Assembly (NCBI RefSeq): GCF_001613345.1
Contig: NZ_BDCE01000013.1
Span: forward strand, 1-64,000
Direction: 5' to 3'
DNA from: Nocardia uniformis NBRC 13702
GTDB lineage: Bacteria > Actinomycetota > Actinomycetes > Mycobacteriales > Mycobacteriaceae
Length of the DNA: 64,000 bases
Below the pieces are notes generated by a model, which made no database searches, was not told the origin of the DNA, and worked only from the letters and a program-made list of their open reading frames with translations. The translations under genes and the position numbers were made by a program. Positions 47,539 through 56,319 of this stretch are shown in pieces (positions within the stretch are counted from its first letter, which is position 1; each line of letters opens with the position of its first letter).

Positions 47539-48707
47539 CGGGCCTGAGCGGGCGCGCCGCCATTGTCGGTATCGGCGCGACGGATTTCTCCAAGGATTCC
47601 GGGCGCAGTGAATTGCGTTTGGCCGCGGAGGCGGTGACGGCGGCGCTGGCCGACGCGGGCCTCACACCCGCCGATGTGGACGGCCTGACGACCTTCACCA
47701 TGGATACCAATACCCAGGCCGCCGTGGCCCGGGCCGCGGGGATTCCGAGCCTGAAGTTCTTCAGCAATATCCCGTTCGGCGGTGGGGCGGCGGCTGCCAC
47801 CGTGCAGCAGGCGGCCATGGCCGTGGCCACCGGCGTCGCCGATGTGGTGGTCGCCTACCGGGCCTTCAATGAGCGCTCCGGTAACCGATTCGGGCAGTTC
47901 GCAACACATCTGGCCGGGAATGCCACCTCCTCCGGTGTGGACAACGCCTTCTCCTACACCCACGGCCTGGGTACTCCGGCCGCCCAGGTGGCCATGGTGG
48001 CCCGCCGCTACATGCACGTATACGGCGCTACCAGTGCCGATTTCGGCCGCGTCGCGGTCGCCGACCGCAAGCATGCCGCCGTGAATCCCGCCGCCCACTT
48101 CTACGGCAAACCCATCACCCTGGAGGAGCACCAGGCGTCCCGCTGGATCGCCGAACCGCTCCACCTGCTGGACTGCTGTCAGGAGACCGACGGCGGCGTG
48201 GCCATCGTGGTCACCAGCGCCGAACGCGCCAGGGACCTCCCCAATAAGCCCGCCGTAATCCTCGGCGCGGCACAGGGTTCCGGCGCGGACCAGTACGTCA
48301 TGACCAGCTACTACCGTGACGCCATGACGGGCCTGCCGGAAATGGGCCTGGTCGGCGACCAGCTCTGGGCCCAGAGCGGTCTCCGCCCGCAGGATATGCA
48401 GGCGGCCATCCTCTACGACCACTTCACCCCCTTCGTCCTCATGCAGCTCGAGGAACTCGGCTTCTGCGGTCGCGGCGAAGCCAAGGACTTCATTGCCGAC
48501 GGTGCCATCGAACTCGGCGGCCGCCTCCCGCTGAACACCCACGGCGGCCAGCTGGGCGAGGCCTACATCCACGGCATGAACGGCATAGCCGAGGGCGTCC
48601 GCCAAATCCGCGGCACCTCCGTGAACCAGGTAGACAGCCTGGAGAACATCGTGGTCACTGCCGGAACCGGCGTCCCCACCTCGGGTTTGGTACTGAGCGC
48701 CAACTGA
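47535..48707 (+). CDS. ltp2: Ltp2: thiolase-like steroid retro-aldolase
   Basis: 390 residues, thiolase fold without the acetyltransferase Cys pair. ILYDHFTPFVLMQLEELGFCG and LPLNTHGGQLGEAYIHG are characteristic of the SCP-x/Ltp2 class. With ChsH2 DUF35 it removes the last propionyl unit of the cholesterol side chain. GTG start within the chsH1 stop (GTGA). End of the operon. Confidence 0.94.
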   Translation: MTGLSGRAAIVGIGATDFSKDSGRSELRLAAEAVTAALADAGLTPADVDGLTTFTMDTNTQAAVARAAGIPSLKFFSNIPFGGGAAAATVQQAAMAVATGVADVVVAYRAFNERSGNRFGQFATHLAGNATSSGVDNAFSYTHGLGTPAAQVAMVARRYMHVYGATSADFGRVAVADRKHAAVNPAAHFYGKPITLEEHQASRWIAEPLHLLDCCQETDGGVAIVVTSAERARDLPNKPAVILGAAQGSGADQYVMTSYYRDAMTGLPEMGLVGDQLWAQSGLRPQDMQAAILYDHFTPFVLMQLEELGFCGRGEAKDFIADGAIELGGRLPLNTHGGQLGEAYIHGMNGIAEGVRQIRGTSVNQVDSLENIVVTAGTGVPTSGLVLSAN

Positions 48708-48725
48708 TCCACCCACCCGGACAAC

Positions 48726-48760
48726 GAACCCCCGAGAGCCCACGCGGCTGTCGGGGGTTC
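48726..48760 (+). terminator. Terminator hairpin after ltp2
   Basis: GAACCCCCGA...TCGGGGGTTC with inner AGCC/GGCT pairing; ends the fadE34-igr operon. Confidence 0.8.
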
Positions 48761-48873
48761 GTCGTCTCCCTGGCTCTGCGGTCGGGCTCACTCGAGGCGA
48801 TGTCACACCTTCGGCTCGTCTGTCGTCACCTAGGCAGAACCACATACGAACCTCATGAAGGGAACGGATTCCC

Positions 48874-49221
48874 ATGGAAACCGCCTACTACATTGTCGGA
48901 GTCATCGCGGCCCTCTGGATCGGCTTCTCGTCCTTCTCATTGCTCAGCCGTAAGTCGTTCGTCGTGGAGCCACTGATCGAGTACGGCGTCCCGCAGGCAT
49001 GGTGGAACTTGCTCGGCATCGCCAAGGGCGCGGGCGCACTGGGCCTGATCGTCGGCTTCGTCATCCCGGCCATCGGCATCGCCGCCGCCATCGGCCTCAT
49101 CCTGTACTTCGCGGGCGCGGTCGGCGCGACGCTGCGCGTCGGCTCGTACAAGACGACCCCGTTCCCACTGCTCTACATGGCTCCGGCCATTGCCACCCTG
49201 GTGCTTCAGCTCGCCGCGTGA
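48874..49221 (+). CDS. DoxX-like membrane protein
   Basis: 115 residues, four helices. YGVPQAWWNLLGIAKGAGAL and the later LILYFAGAVGATLRVG fit the DoxX-like family. GAAGGGAA about 12 bases upstream. Convergent with tetR, the two coding ends overlapping by 16 bases. Unknown function. Confidence 0.8.
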   Translation: METAYYIVGVIAALWIGFSSFSLLSRKSFVVEPLIEYGVPQAWWNLLGIAKGAGALGLIVGFVIPAIGIAAAIGLILYFAGAVGATLRVGSYKTTPFPLLYMAPAIATLVLQLAA

Positions 49222-49808
49222 TTCGCGGCGGCCTCGAGGTGAGTCGTCAGGACCGCTGCGAGCTGGGTGACGCTCTCGGGGGTGCCGGGGGCGAGGTGGG
49301 TGCGGGCTCCGGCGAAGCGGTCGAAGACCAAGCCCTCGAGGATGGCGAGGAAGTCGGCGGCGGCGATGTCGGGATCATGGCTGCCGAGGGCTTGGAAGAG
49401 TAGTTGGGCCTGCTCGTGGGAGAAGAGGGATTTCGTCAGCCGCGCATGGAGTTCCGGGTCACCGAGTAGGTCGATGATCAGGGCGTGGCGGGTGATCAGG
49501 TGAGTGCGGCGGTGGGTCAGTAGCTGGTCGAGCCAGTGGGCTACGCCGTGGGCGATTGCCTCGGGGCTCGAGGATTCGGGCTCTTCGTGCCGGGCCGCGG
49601 CGAAGTCGTCGCGGGAGCGGTGCTGAATCCGGTCCACAATGGCTTCGACCAGCGCCCGTTTGGTGCGGAAGTAGTAGGACGTCGAGCCCGCCGGGAGTTC
49701 CAGCGCGGTATCCAGGGCGCGGTGGGTGAGGGCTCGAATGCCCTGGGTGGCAATCAGATCGATGGCACTGTCCACGATGCGGGTGCGGCGGTCGGTCGGT
49801 GTGGACAT
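49206..49808 (-). CDS. TetR-family regulator
   Basis: 200 residues from the ATG at 49808 (GGAAAGG upstream). HTH: ATQGIRALTHRALDTALEL then PAGSTSYYFRTKRALVEAI. Divergent from the ZapE-like gene with two CTCTAC/GTAGAG dyads between, so it most likely represses itself and that neighbour. Ligand unknown. Confidence 0.88.
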   Translation of the reverse strand: MSTPTDRRTRIVDSAIDLIATQGIRALTHRALDTALELPAGSTSYYFRTKRALVEAIVDRIQHRSRDDFAAARHEEPESSSPEAIAHGVAHWLDQLLTHRRTHLITRHALIIDLLGDPELHARLTKSLFSHEQAQLLFQALGSHDPDIAAADFLAILEGLVFDRFAGARTHLAPGTPESVTQLAAVLTTHLEAAANHAAS

Positions 49809-49838
49809 GGTCACCTTTCCGGCGGTCTCGCGCAATTC

Positions 49839-49856
49839 CCTCTACAACTATAGAGG
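49839..49856. promoter_or_regulatory. TetR operator candidate 1
   Basis: CCTCTACAACTATAGAGG, imperfect dyad with CCTCTA/TAGAGG arms, 31 bases before the tetR start. Confidence 0.6.
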
Positions 49857-49858
49857 AG

Positions 49859-49876
49859 GCTCTACGGATGTAGAGC
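49859..49876. promoter_or_regulatory. TetR operator candidate 2
   Basis: GCTCTACGGATGTAGAGC, perfect 7-bp arms around GGAT, starting exactly 20 bases after candidate 1 and ending 13 bases before the divergent gene. Confidence 0.65.
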
Positions 49877-49889
49877 AGAGGGGAGTGTG

Positions 49890-50852
49890 ATGACCACCGG
49901 TGTGACGACCCTGGACTCCGATCAACTGGCTGCGACGGTTCGACTGCACGCCGTGGCGGAACAACTGGGGAAGGGGTGGCTCGGACGGCGCTGGCGGCGG
50001 CCGCGTGGGGTGTATCTGCACGGGGGACCGGGGCGGGGTAAGACCATGCTGATGGATCGGTTCTTCGCGGAGCTGTCCTCGAATCGGAAGCGGCGCTTTC
50101 ATTTCCACAGCTTCTTTGCACAATTGCACAGGGGTGTGCATGAATTCGGGTCGATCGATGGTGCGGTGGACGCACTGCTCGGGGACTCGGCGGTGGTGTG
50201 CTTCGACGAGTTCCATGTGCACGATGCCGGGGACGCCACTCTCATCGCTCGACTGCTCGATGCCCTCTTCGCGCGGCAGATCGTGCTGGTGGTGACCTCG
50301 AACTATCCGCCGGAACGGCTGCTGCCGAATCCGCTGTTCCATCCCGTCTTCGTGCCGACCATCGAGCGTATTCGCGCGCTGCTCGATGTGGTGAGCATGA
50401 ACGGATCGCAGGATTATCGGTTGCTCGGCGGCAGCCGTGGCGGATTCGCGGCTGGGCGGTACATCGTCGGTGACTGTGCGCTCACGGGATCTGTCGAGAC
50501 TCTGATCGCGCATCGGCGGTTGCGCGCTCGGGCAGCCGGATCCGGCTCGCTGACTGTCGATTTCGCTGAACTGTGCGGAATTCCGGTGTCGGCGGGGGAC
50601 TTTCTGGAACTGACCGGAGACTTCAGCCGTTGGACCCTGTGCGAGGTCCCCGCTCTGCGGACCGTCGAACCCGATTGGGCCATGCGCTTCATCAATCTGA
50701 TCGATGTGCTCTACGACGCCGATCTCGAGCTATCGCTCTATGCCCGAGTGCCTTTCGCCGAGCTCGGTGCCGACGTGCGGGGCCTCCCGGATCTCTTCCG
50801 CACCCTCAGCCGACTTAGCACCCTCGAGTTTCCGGCCCGCGACCAGCACTGA
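49890..50852 (+). CDS. zapE: AFG1/ZapE-family P-loop ATPase
   Basis: 320 residues. Walker A YLHGGPGRGKTMLMD, Walker B VVCFDEFHVHDAGDA, and the family segment VVTSNYPPERLLPNPLFH. ZapE/AFG1 proteins act in cell division or inner-membrane protein quality control. Slightly shorter than typical. ATG at 49890 (GTG at 49887 possible) with GGGGAG upstream. Likely under the divergent TetR. Confidence 0.88.
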   Translation: MTTGVTTLDSDQLAATVRLHAVAEQLGKGWLGRRWRRPRGVYLHGGPGRGKTMLMDRFFAELSSNRKRRFHFHSFFAQLHRGVHEFGSIDGAVDALLGDSAVVCFDEFHVHDAGDATLIARLLDALFARQIVLVVTSNYPPERLLPNPLFHPVFVPTIERIRALLDVVSMNGSQDYRLLGGSRGGFAAGRYIVGDCALTGSVETLIAHRRLRARAAGSGSLTVDFAELCGIPVSAGDFLELTGDFSRWTLCEVPALRTVEPDWAMRFINLIDVLYDADLELSLYARVPFAELGADVRGLPDLFRTLSRLSTLEFPARDQH

Positions 50853-51004
50853 TCGTGTCCGCGAAGGGGTGCTGACGCCTCGGTGAACACGCCGACCGGA
50901 CCGACGTTCGGGGTTCATGTGCCGTCAATGCCTACGGGGGCCGCCGTTGCGGGCCGTTTCCTACCGTGCAAGGCAGGAGGCAGCACCGAACCGGAGGGGA
51001 ACCG

Positions 51005-52228
51005 ATGCGAATCCTGAAGCAGGCCCAGGGGGTCGCGCCGGAAGCCCCGATTGTGTTGGCCGACCGGCGCGGTGATCGGCTGCGGGTACTGGTGGTGGCG
51101 GAATCCTTCCTGCCACAGGTGAATGGCGTCACCAACTCGGTGCGGCGGGTACTCGACCACCTCGCCGCCGAAGGCCATCAGGCCGAACTGCTCGCACCCA
51201 CCGGACCGAAAACCTATGCTGGATTCCCGGTGCATGTGGCTCGCGGGGCGCGCCTGCCGTTCTATCGGGACTTTCGGATCGGGCTCGAGACGCGGCGGCG
51301 ACTGCGCAAGATCATGGATTCGTTCCAGCCCGATATCGTGCATATCGCTTCCCCGGCCACCCTCGGCTATCAGGCCGCCGTGGTCGCCGCCGAACGCGAT
51401 ATCCCCACGGTCGCCATCTATCAGACGGATCTGGTGGGCTTCGCGCAGCGCTACGACCTACCCGGCGGAGTGCGTGCCATGAACGCCCTGACCCGACGGA
51501 TCCACCTGCGCGTGGACCGCACCCTCGCCCCCTCCACCGCGAGCCTGCGGCAACTGGAACTCATGGGCGTCCCCGGGCTGGCGCGCTGGCCGCGCGGCGT
51601 GGATCTGGAGCAATTCGACCCCGCCCACCGCTCGGCGGAACTGCGAGCACGCCTCGCGCCCAATGGCGAAACGCTGGTCGGCTATATCGGTCGTCTCGCC
51701 CCGGAGAAGGAATTGGAACTGCTCGCACACCTGCGCCGGCTCCCGGGTATCCGGCTGGTCATGGTCGGCGGCGGCCCCGAGGAAGCACGGCTGCGCAAAC
51801 TGCTGCCCGACGCCGCCTTTCTCGGCGTGCTGCACGGCGAAGAGCTGGCGGCCGCCTATACCTCCCTCGACGTATTCGTCCATACCGGGCGACACGAAAC
51901 CTATTGCCAGGCAGCCCAGGAGGCCCTGGCCTCCGGCGTCCCCGTGGTCGCCCCGGCGGCGGGCGGGCCGATAGACGTGGTGGAACCCGGCACCGGATAC
52001 CTCTACCCGCCGGGTGATGCCGCCGCCCTGGTCGATTACGTCGAACGCCTGGTGGACGACCCACTACTGCGGAGTCGCATCGCCACCGCCGCCCAGCGCA
52101 GCGTGCAGCACCGTTCCTGGTCGGCGGTCAACGACCTGCTGATCCGCTACTACCGCGAGGTCATCGCGGAGCGCACTTCGAAGATCCAGCGTCGAGGCGA
52201 CGCGCAGCTCACCAAGGAGGCCTGCTGA
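51005..52228 (+). CDS. GT4 glycosyltransferase, MgtA/PimB-like
   Basis: 407 residues from the ATG at 51005 (GGAGGGG upstream). GT-B fold: N-terminal VVAESFLPQVNGVTNSVRR, IASPATLGYQAAV, AIYQTDLVGFAQRY; C-terminal GRLAPEKELELL and donor-site HTGRHETYCQAAQEALASG. Strong resemblance to mycobacterial MgtA, a mannosyltransferase for glucuronic-acid or PIM-type glycolipids. A 27-residue N-terminal extension precedes the fold. Stop overlaps the UDP-glucose dehydrogenase start (TGATG). Confidence 0.88.
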   Translation: MRILKQAQGVAPEAPIVLADRRGDRLRVLVVAESFLPQVNGVTNSVRRVLDHLAAEGHQAELLAPTGPKTYAGFPVHVARGARLPFYRDFRIGLETRRRLRKIMDSFQPDIVHIASPATLGYQAAVVAAERDIPTVAIYQTDLVGFAQRYDLPGGVRAMNALTRRIHLRVDRTLAPSTASLRQLELMGVPGLARWPRGVDLEQFDPAHRSAELRARLAPNGETLVGYIGRLAPEKELELLAHLRRLPGIRLVMVGGGPEEARLRKLLPDAAFLGVLHGEELAAAYTSLDVFVHTGRHETYCQAAQEALASGVPVVAPAAGGPIDVVEPGTGYLYPPGDAAALVDYVERLVDDPLLRSRIATAAQRSVQHRSWSAVNDLLIRYYREVIAERTSKIQRRGDAQLTKEAC

Positions 52229-53646
52229 TGTTGCAGATATCCGTCATCGGCACCGGTTATCTCGGCGCGACCCATGCGGCGGGCATGGCCGAACTCGGAT
52301 TCGACGTGCTCGGCGTGGACAACAATCCGGCCAAGGCGGCCGCACTGGCGGCGGGGCGGGTGCCCTTTCACGAGCCGGGACTACCCGACCTGTTGCGGGA
52401 GCAGGTCGAGCAGGGACGGCTCCGCTTCGGCACCTCGCTGATCGAGGCCGCTCGCTTCGCCGACATCCATTTCCTCTGTGTCGGAACACCGGAGGGGCCG
52501 ACCGGCGCCGCCGATATCTCCCAGCTGTACTCGGCCATCGACGGGCTGGTGCCGCATCTGACCCGGAACTGCCTGATAGTCGGCAAATCGACGGTGCCGG
52601 TCGGTACGGCCGAGGCCCTGGTCGAGCGCATCAACGGCCTTGCACCCGAGGGTATTTCCGTGGACCTGGCCTGGAATCCCGAGTTTCTGCGCGAAGGTCA
52701 CGCCGTCTACGACACCCTGCACCCGAACCGCCTCGTCTTCGGTGTCACCACACCCGACGCGGAATGGGCGCTGCGCCAGGTCTATTCGGAAGCCATCACC
52801 GCCGGATCGCCGGTGGTGGTCACCAACCTCCCCACCGCCGAGCTGGTGAAGGTCTCGGCGAATGCCTTTCTGGCCACCAAGATCTCATTCATCAATGCCA
52901 TGGCCGAACTGTGCGAGATCACCGGTGCGGATGTGACCCTGCTGGCCGACGCCCTCGGGCACGACGATCGCATCGGCCGGAAATTCCTCGGTGCGGGTTT
53001 GGGGTACGGCGGCGGCTGCCTGCCCAAGGATGTGCGGGCGCTCATTGCCCGGGCCGGTGAACTCGGCGTCGCGGAGTCGGTCAGCTTTCTCGACAGCGTC
53101 GACGCGATCAATCGCCGTCGCCGTGAGCGGGTCGTTCGGGAAACCCTGGGGCTGTTGCGCGAGACCGGGTCCCCAGGCCGGGTCGCCATTCTCGGCGCGG
53201 CCTTCAAACCGCTCTCCGATGATGTGCGCGATTCCCCGGCGCTCGAGGTGGCCGTGCGACTGCACGCTATGGGCGTCGATGTCACCGTTTTCGATCCGGA
53301 AGCGAACCGGTCGGCGAGTCTCATCGCACCGGATCTGCGGTACGCGCCCACCGCCACCGCCGCCGTGCTGGGCGCCGATATCGTCTTGCATCTGACCGAA
53401 TGGCGCGAATTCCGCGACCTCGACCCGGTGCTGTTGCGCTCGGTGGCCCGCGGCCGGGTGTTCATCGACGCCCGCAATGTCCTCGATCCGGAGCCCTGGC
53501 TGGCGGCCGGATGGGACTTCCGGGCGCTGGGCCGTCTGGTCGCACGGGAGGTCGATTCCAGCCGGGTCGACCACTACTCGAATCGGCCCGAATCCGCTCC
53601 ATCGACCATGCCGGTAGCCAAGGCAACTATTCGGACTTCGCGATAA
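52228..53646 (+). CDS. UDP-glucose 6-dehydrogenase
   Basis: 472 residues; NAD-dependent four-electron oxidation of UDP-glucose to UDP-glucuronate. Rossmann start ISVIGTGYLGATHAAGMAEL; catalytic Cys in LGYGGGCLPKDVRAL; PEFLREGHAVYD; C-terminal domain AAFKPLSDDVRDSPA. A 30-residue tail exceeds the core. Coupled to a glycosyltransferase, suggesting a shared glucuronate-containing product. Confidence 0.94.
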   Translation: MLQISVIGTGYLGATHAAGMAELGFDVLGVDNNPAKAAALAAGRVPFHEPGLPDLLREQVEQGRLRFGTSLIEAARFADIHFLCVGTPEGPTGAADISQLYSAIDGLVPHLTRNCLIVGKSTVPVGTAEALVERINGLAPEGISVDLAWNPEFLREGHAVYDTLHPNRLVFGVTTPDAEWALRQVYSEAITAGSPVVVTNLPTAELVKVSANAFLATKISFINAMAELCEITGADVTLLADALGHDDRIGRKFLGAGLGYGGGCLPKDVRALIARAGELGVAESVSFLDSVDAINRRRRERVVRETLGLLRETGSPGRVAILGAAFKPLSDDVRDSPALEVAVRLHAMGVDVTVFDPEANRSASLIAPDLRYAPTATAAVLGADIVLHLTEWREFRDLDPVLLRSVARGRVFIDARNVLDPEPWLAAGWDFRALGRLVAREVDSSRVDHYSNRPESAPSTMPVAKATIRTSR

Positions 53647-53806
53647 GCGCCCTCGGCGGCCAGCTACGAATTCCAAAGGCATTGTGCGAGTTCACAAGCG
53701 AATCCGTGGCGAGCTGTGGATGTTGCGAAACTCGGTGACCTATGCGGGATTCGCATGTAACCCGTGTTAGCGAATTCCGGCCCGACGAACCGCTTGGCAT
53801 GTAACT

Positions 53807-54790
53807 ATGACCCTGTTTGTGCAGGACTCTGGTTGGCTGGGGGTGCGTGTGACTGGGGTGAGAACGGTGGCATCCCGAGCGGTCGGACTGATCGCGCTCG
53901 TCATGCTCGCCGTCATCGCCTTGCGCGGCCACATTCCCGGCACCGGCGGACCGTCGGCGCCGCAGCCGCCCTCGGTGGTGACCGTCGCCCTGATGCCGGT
54001 GCTCTTGCTGGTGTCGGTGGTGATTCTGTGGGCTGGCGTGCTCAATAGTCGGCACCGATTGCCGCTGTCCATGCCGGAGAACGATCGCGATTCCAATAGA
54101 TACGGGCTGCGGCTGAGCCGGATCGGCCTGCTGCTGGTTATCGGCGTGGCGGCCATCGCCATGCTGCTCACCGTGGCGCTATCGGTATACCTGGCCGGCC
54201 CCGCCCGGCAAAAGGCCGCCGATACCGGGACAGCGGCACCGACCCCGGCTCTGGACGCGACACCAACGGAATTCGGGTCTCAACCGCCGGATTCGGTATC
54301 GGCGCCCCCGCTGCAGGGCGCCGCGCTACTGCTGGTGATGATCGCGGCATTCGTACTGGTCGCCGTGGCCATGATCGGACTGGTCGTGGTCGCGGTGAAC
54401 TCACGCCGACGGCCGATGGCGCACAACACCCCGCCCACTCCCGTCGCCGGCCCGGAGCCGGTGTCACTGGCCAAGGTGGCCGAAATGGGTCTGGCGGCCA
54501 TGATCGCGCCCGGCCAGGATCCGCGCACCGCCATTATCGCCTGCTACGTGGCCATGGAAAGTGGGCTGGCGCAGGCCCGCGAAGTCGCGCCGCTGATCTC
54601 GGACACCCCGTCCGAGGTTTTGGCTCGCGCCTTCGAACGCGGTGTGCTGCACGATGCCTCGGCACGCGAGCTGGTCGCGCTGTTCGAGGAGGCCCGCTTC
54701 AGCCCGCATTCCATGCTGGCGTGGCAGCGGATGCGGGCCGAGCAACTGCTGCGTATCGTATTGCAGGACCTTCAGGGGCAGCCGGTATGA
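53807..54790 (+). CDS. Membrane protein with C-terminal DUF4129 domain
   Basis: 327 residues, four helices (near residues 25-42, 58-76, 105-130, 172-198), then a cytoplasmic DUF4129 module (CYVAMESGLAQAREVAP, DTPSEVLARAF, FEEARFSPHSML). DUF4129 proteins accompany MoxR ATPases and DUF58 proteins, as here. ATG at 53807 has no clear ribosome site; a GTG at 53848 is possible. Confidence 0.8.
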   Translation: MTLFVQDSGWLGVRVTGVRTVASRAVGLIALVMLAVIALRGHIPGTGGPSAPQPPSVVTVALMPVLLLVSVVILWAGVLNSRHRLPLSMPENDRDSNRYGLRLSRIGLLLVIGVAAIAMLLTVALSVYLAGPARQKAADTGTAAPTPALDATPTEFGSQPPDSVSAPPLQGAALLLVMIAAFVLVAVAMIGLVVVAVNSRRRPMAHNTPPTPVAGPEPVSLAKVAEMGLAAMIAPGQDPRTAIIACYVAMESGLAQAREVAPLISDTPSEVLARAFERGVLHDASARELVALFEEARFSPHSMLAWQRMRAEQLLRIVLQDLQGQPV

Positions 54791-54830
54791 GAGTTATTGC
54801 CGCCGCACACCGTCACACGGGGGTCGCGCG

Positions 54831-55334
54831 ATGAACCGTACGACCATTGTCATCGGGGCCCTGGTGCTGGTCCTCGTATTCGAAGCACTCGCATACGGGA
54901 ACCAGCGCGAAATCCTGCTCATGCTCGCCGCGATACCCGTGGCCGGGGCGCTGGCGCTGCTCATCTGGTCACTGGTGCAGCGGGCTCGCCGCAACGGACC
55001 GGCCGAACTCGCCGACAACGAGGTCGACAATGGCCCGGCCGAAATGCTCACTCGCTGGCAGGCGCGGGCGCAAATGCTGGCCGACCGTGCCGAGGGCACC
55101 CGCGCCGACTGGGACCGCCACCTGCGACCACTACTGGCCAAGGAGTTCGAACTATCCAGCGGCCACCGGCACGCCAAGAACCGCCGCGCCGCCGAACAGG
55201 CCGGAGTGCTGCAGTTCGGACCGGAACTGTGGCGGTGGGTGGATCCGGCGAATTCGGCGCTGCGCGATCAGACCACGCGCGCGCCGGGCCGCGCGGCGCT
55301 CGACGAAATCCTGCGCCGCCTTCAGAACATGTGA
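54831..55334 (+). CDS. Small two-helix membrane protein of the MoxR operon
   Basis: 167 residues. Two N-terminal helices (IVIGALVLVLVFEALAYG; LLMLAAIPVAGALALLIWSL) and a charged cytoplasmic domain ending LDEILRRLQNM. Sits between the DUF4129 protein and moxR; no named family recognised. Confidence 0.72.
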   Translation: MNRTTIVIGALVLVLVFEALAYGNQREILLMLAAIPVAGALALLIWSLVQRARRNGPAELADNEVDNGPAEMLTRWQARAQMLADRAEGTRADWDRHLRPLLAKEFELSSGHRHAKNRRAAEQAGVLQFGPELWRWVDPANSALRDQTTRAPGRAALDEILRRLQNM

Positions 55335-55356
55335 AAACGAGAGTGCGAGACACGAT

Positions 55357-56319
55357 ATGACTTCACCGTTGGACATCACCATCAAGCGCACCGAGGCGGT
55401 GCTGCGGGAATTGTCCCGGGTAGTGGTCGGCAAGCAGGAAGAACTGCAGCTGATCATGATCGCGGTGCTGTCCGGCGGCCACGTCCTCATCGAGGATCTG
55501 CCCGGTCTGGGCAAGACATTGATCTGCCGCTCATTCGCGACGGCCCTCGGACTGAACTTCACCCGCGTGCAGTTCACGCCGGATCTGCTGCCCGCGGACC
55601 TGATCGGCTCCACCATCTACGACATGCATTCGGGCCGTTTCAGCTTCCGGCGCGGTCCGGTGTTCACCAATATGCTGCTCGCCGACGAGATCAACCGGAC
55701 GCCGCCCAAGACCCAGGCCGCGCTGTTGGAGGCCATGGCCGAGGGGCAGGTCTCCATCGATGGGGAAACCTTCCCGCTGCCACAGCCTTTCGTCGTAATG
55801 GCCACCGATAACCCGATCGAGTACGAGGGCACCTACCCGCTGCCGGAGGCGCAGTTGGATCGCTTCGCCATGATGCTGCGGCTCGGGTACCTGTCGGAAC
55901 GTGATGAGACGCAAATGATCCGGCGTCGCCTGGAGCGTGGTTCGGCACCGGCGCAGCTCGGGCAGGTGGTGGATGCCGAGGGTCTGATGGAGATGCGGCA
56001 GACGGTCGAATTCGTGAGCGTACATCCGGATGTGGTCGGCTATGTGGTGTCGCTGGCCTCGGCGACGCGCGGCCATCCGCAGGTGGAGGTCGGTGCCAGC
56101 CCGCGCGCGGAACTCGATCTGGTTCAGATGTCGCGGGCCCGGGCACTGTTGAATGGTCGTGACTTCGTCGTCCCGGAGGATGTGAAGGCACTGGCCATAC
56201 CGACCATGGCCCACCGCATTACGCTGCGTCCGGAAATGTGGGTGCGCCGTATTCGCGGTGAGGATGTCATCGCCGAACTATTGCGGCGGCTCCCGGTTCC
56301 GCGCGCCACCCCGGCATGA
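55357..56319 (+). CDS. moxR: MoxR-family AAA+ ATPase
   Basis: 320 residues. Walker A EDLPGLGKTLI, Walker B LLADEINRTPPKTQAALLEAM, sensor VMATDNPIEYEGTYPLPEAQ. MoxR ATPases act as chaperones that load metal or vWA/DUF58 partners. Stop overlaps the DUF58 start (ATGA). Confidence 0.94.
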   Translation: MTSPLDITIKRTEAVLRELSRVVVGKQEELQLIMIAVLSGGHVLIEDLPGLGKTLICRSFATALGLNFTRVQFTPDLLPADLIGSTIYDMHSGRFSFRRGPVFTNMLLADEINRTPPKTQAALLEAMAEGQVSIDGETFPLPQPFVVMATDNPIEYEGTYPLPEAQLDRFAMMLRLGYLSERDETQMIRRRLERGSAPAQLGQVVDAEGLMEMRQTVEFVSVHPDVVGYVVSLASATRGHPQVEVGASPRAELDLVQMSRARALLNGRDFVVPEDVKALAIPTMAHRITLRPEMWVRRIRGEDVIAELLRRLPVPRATPA

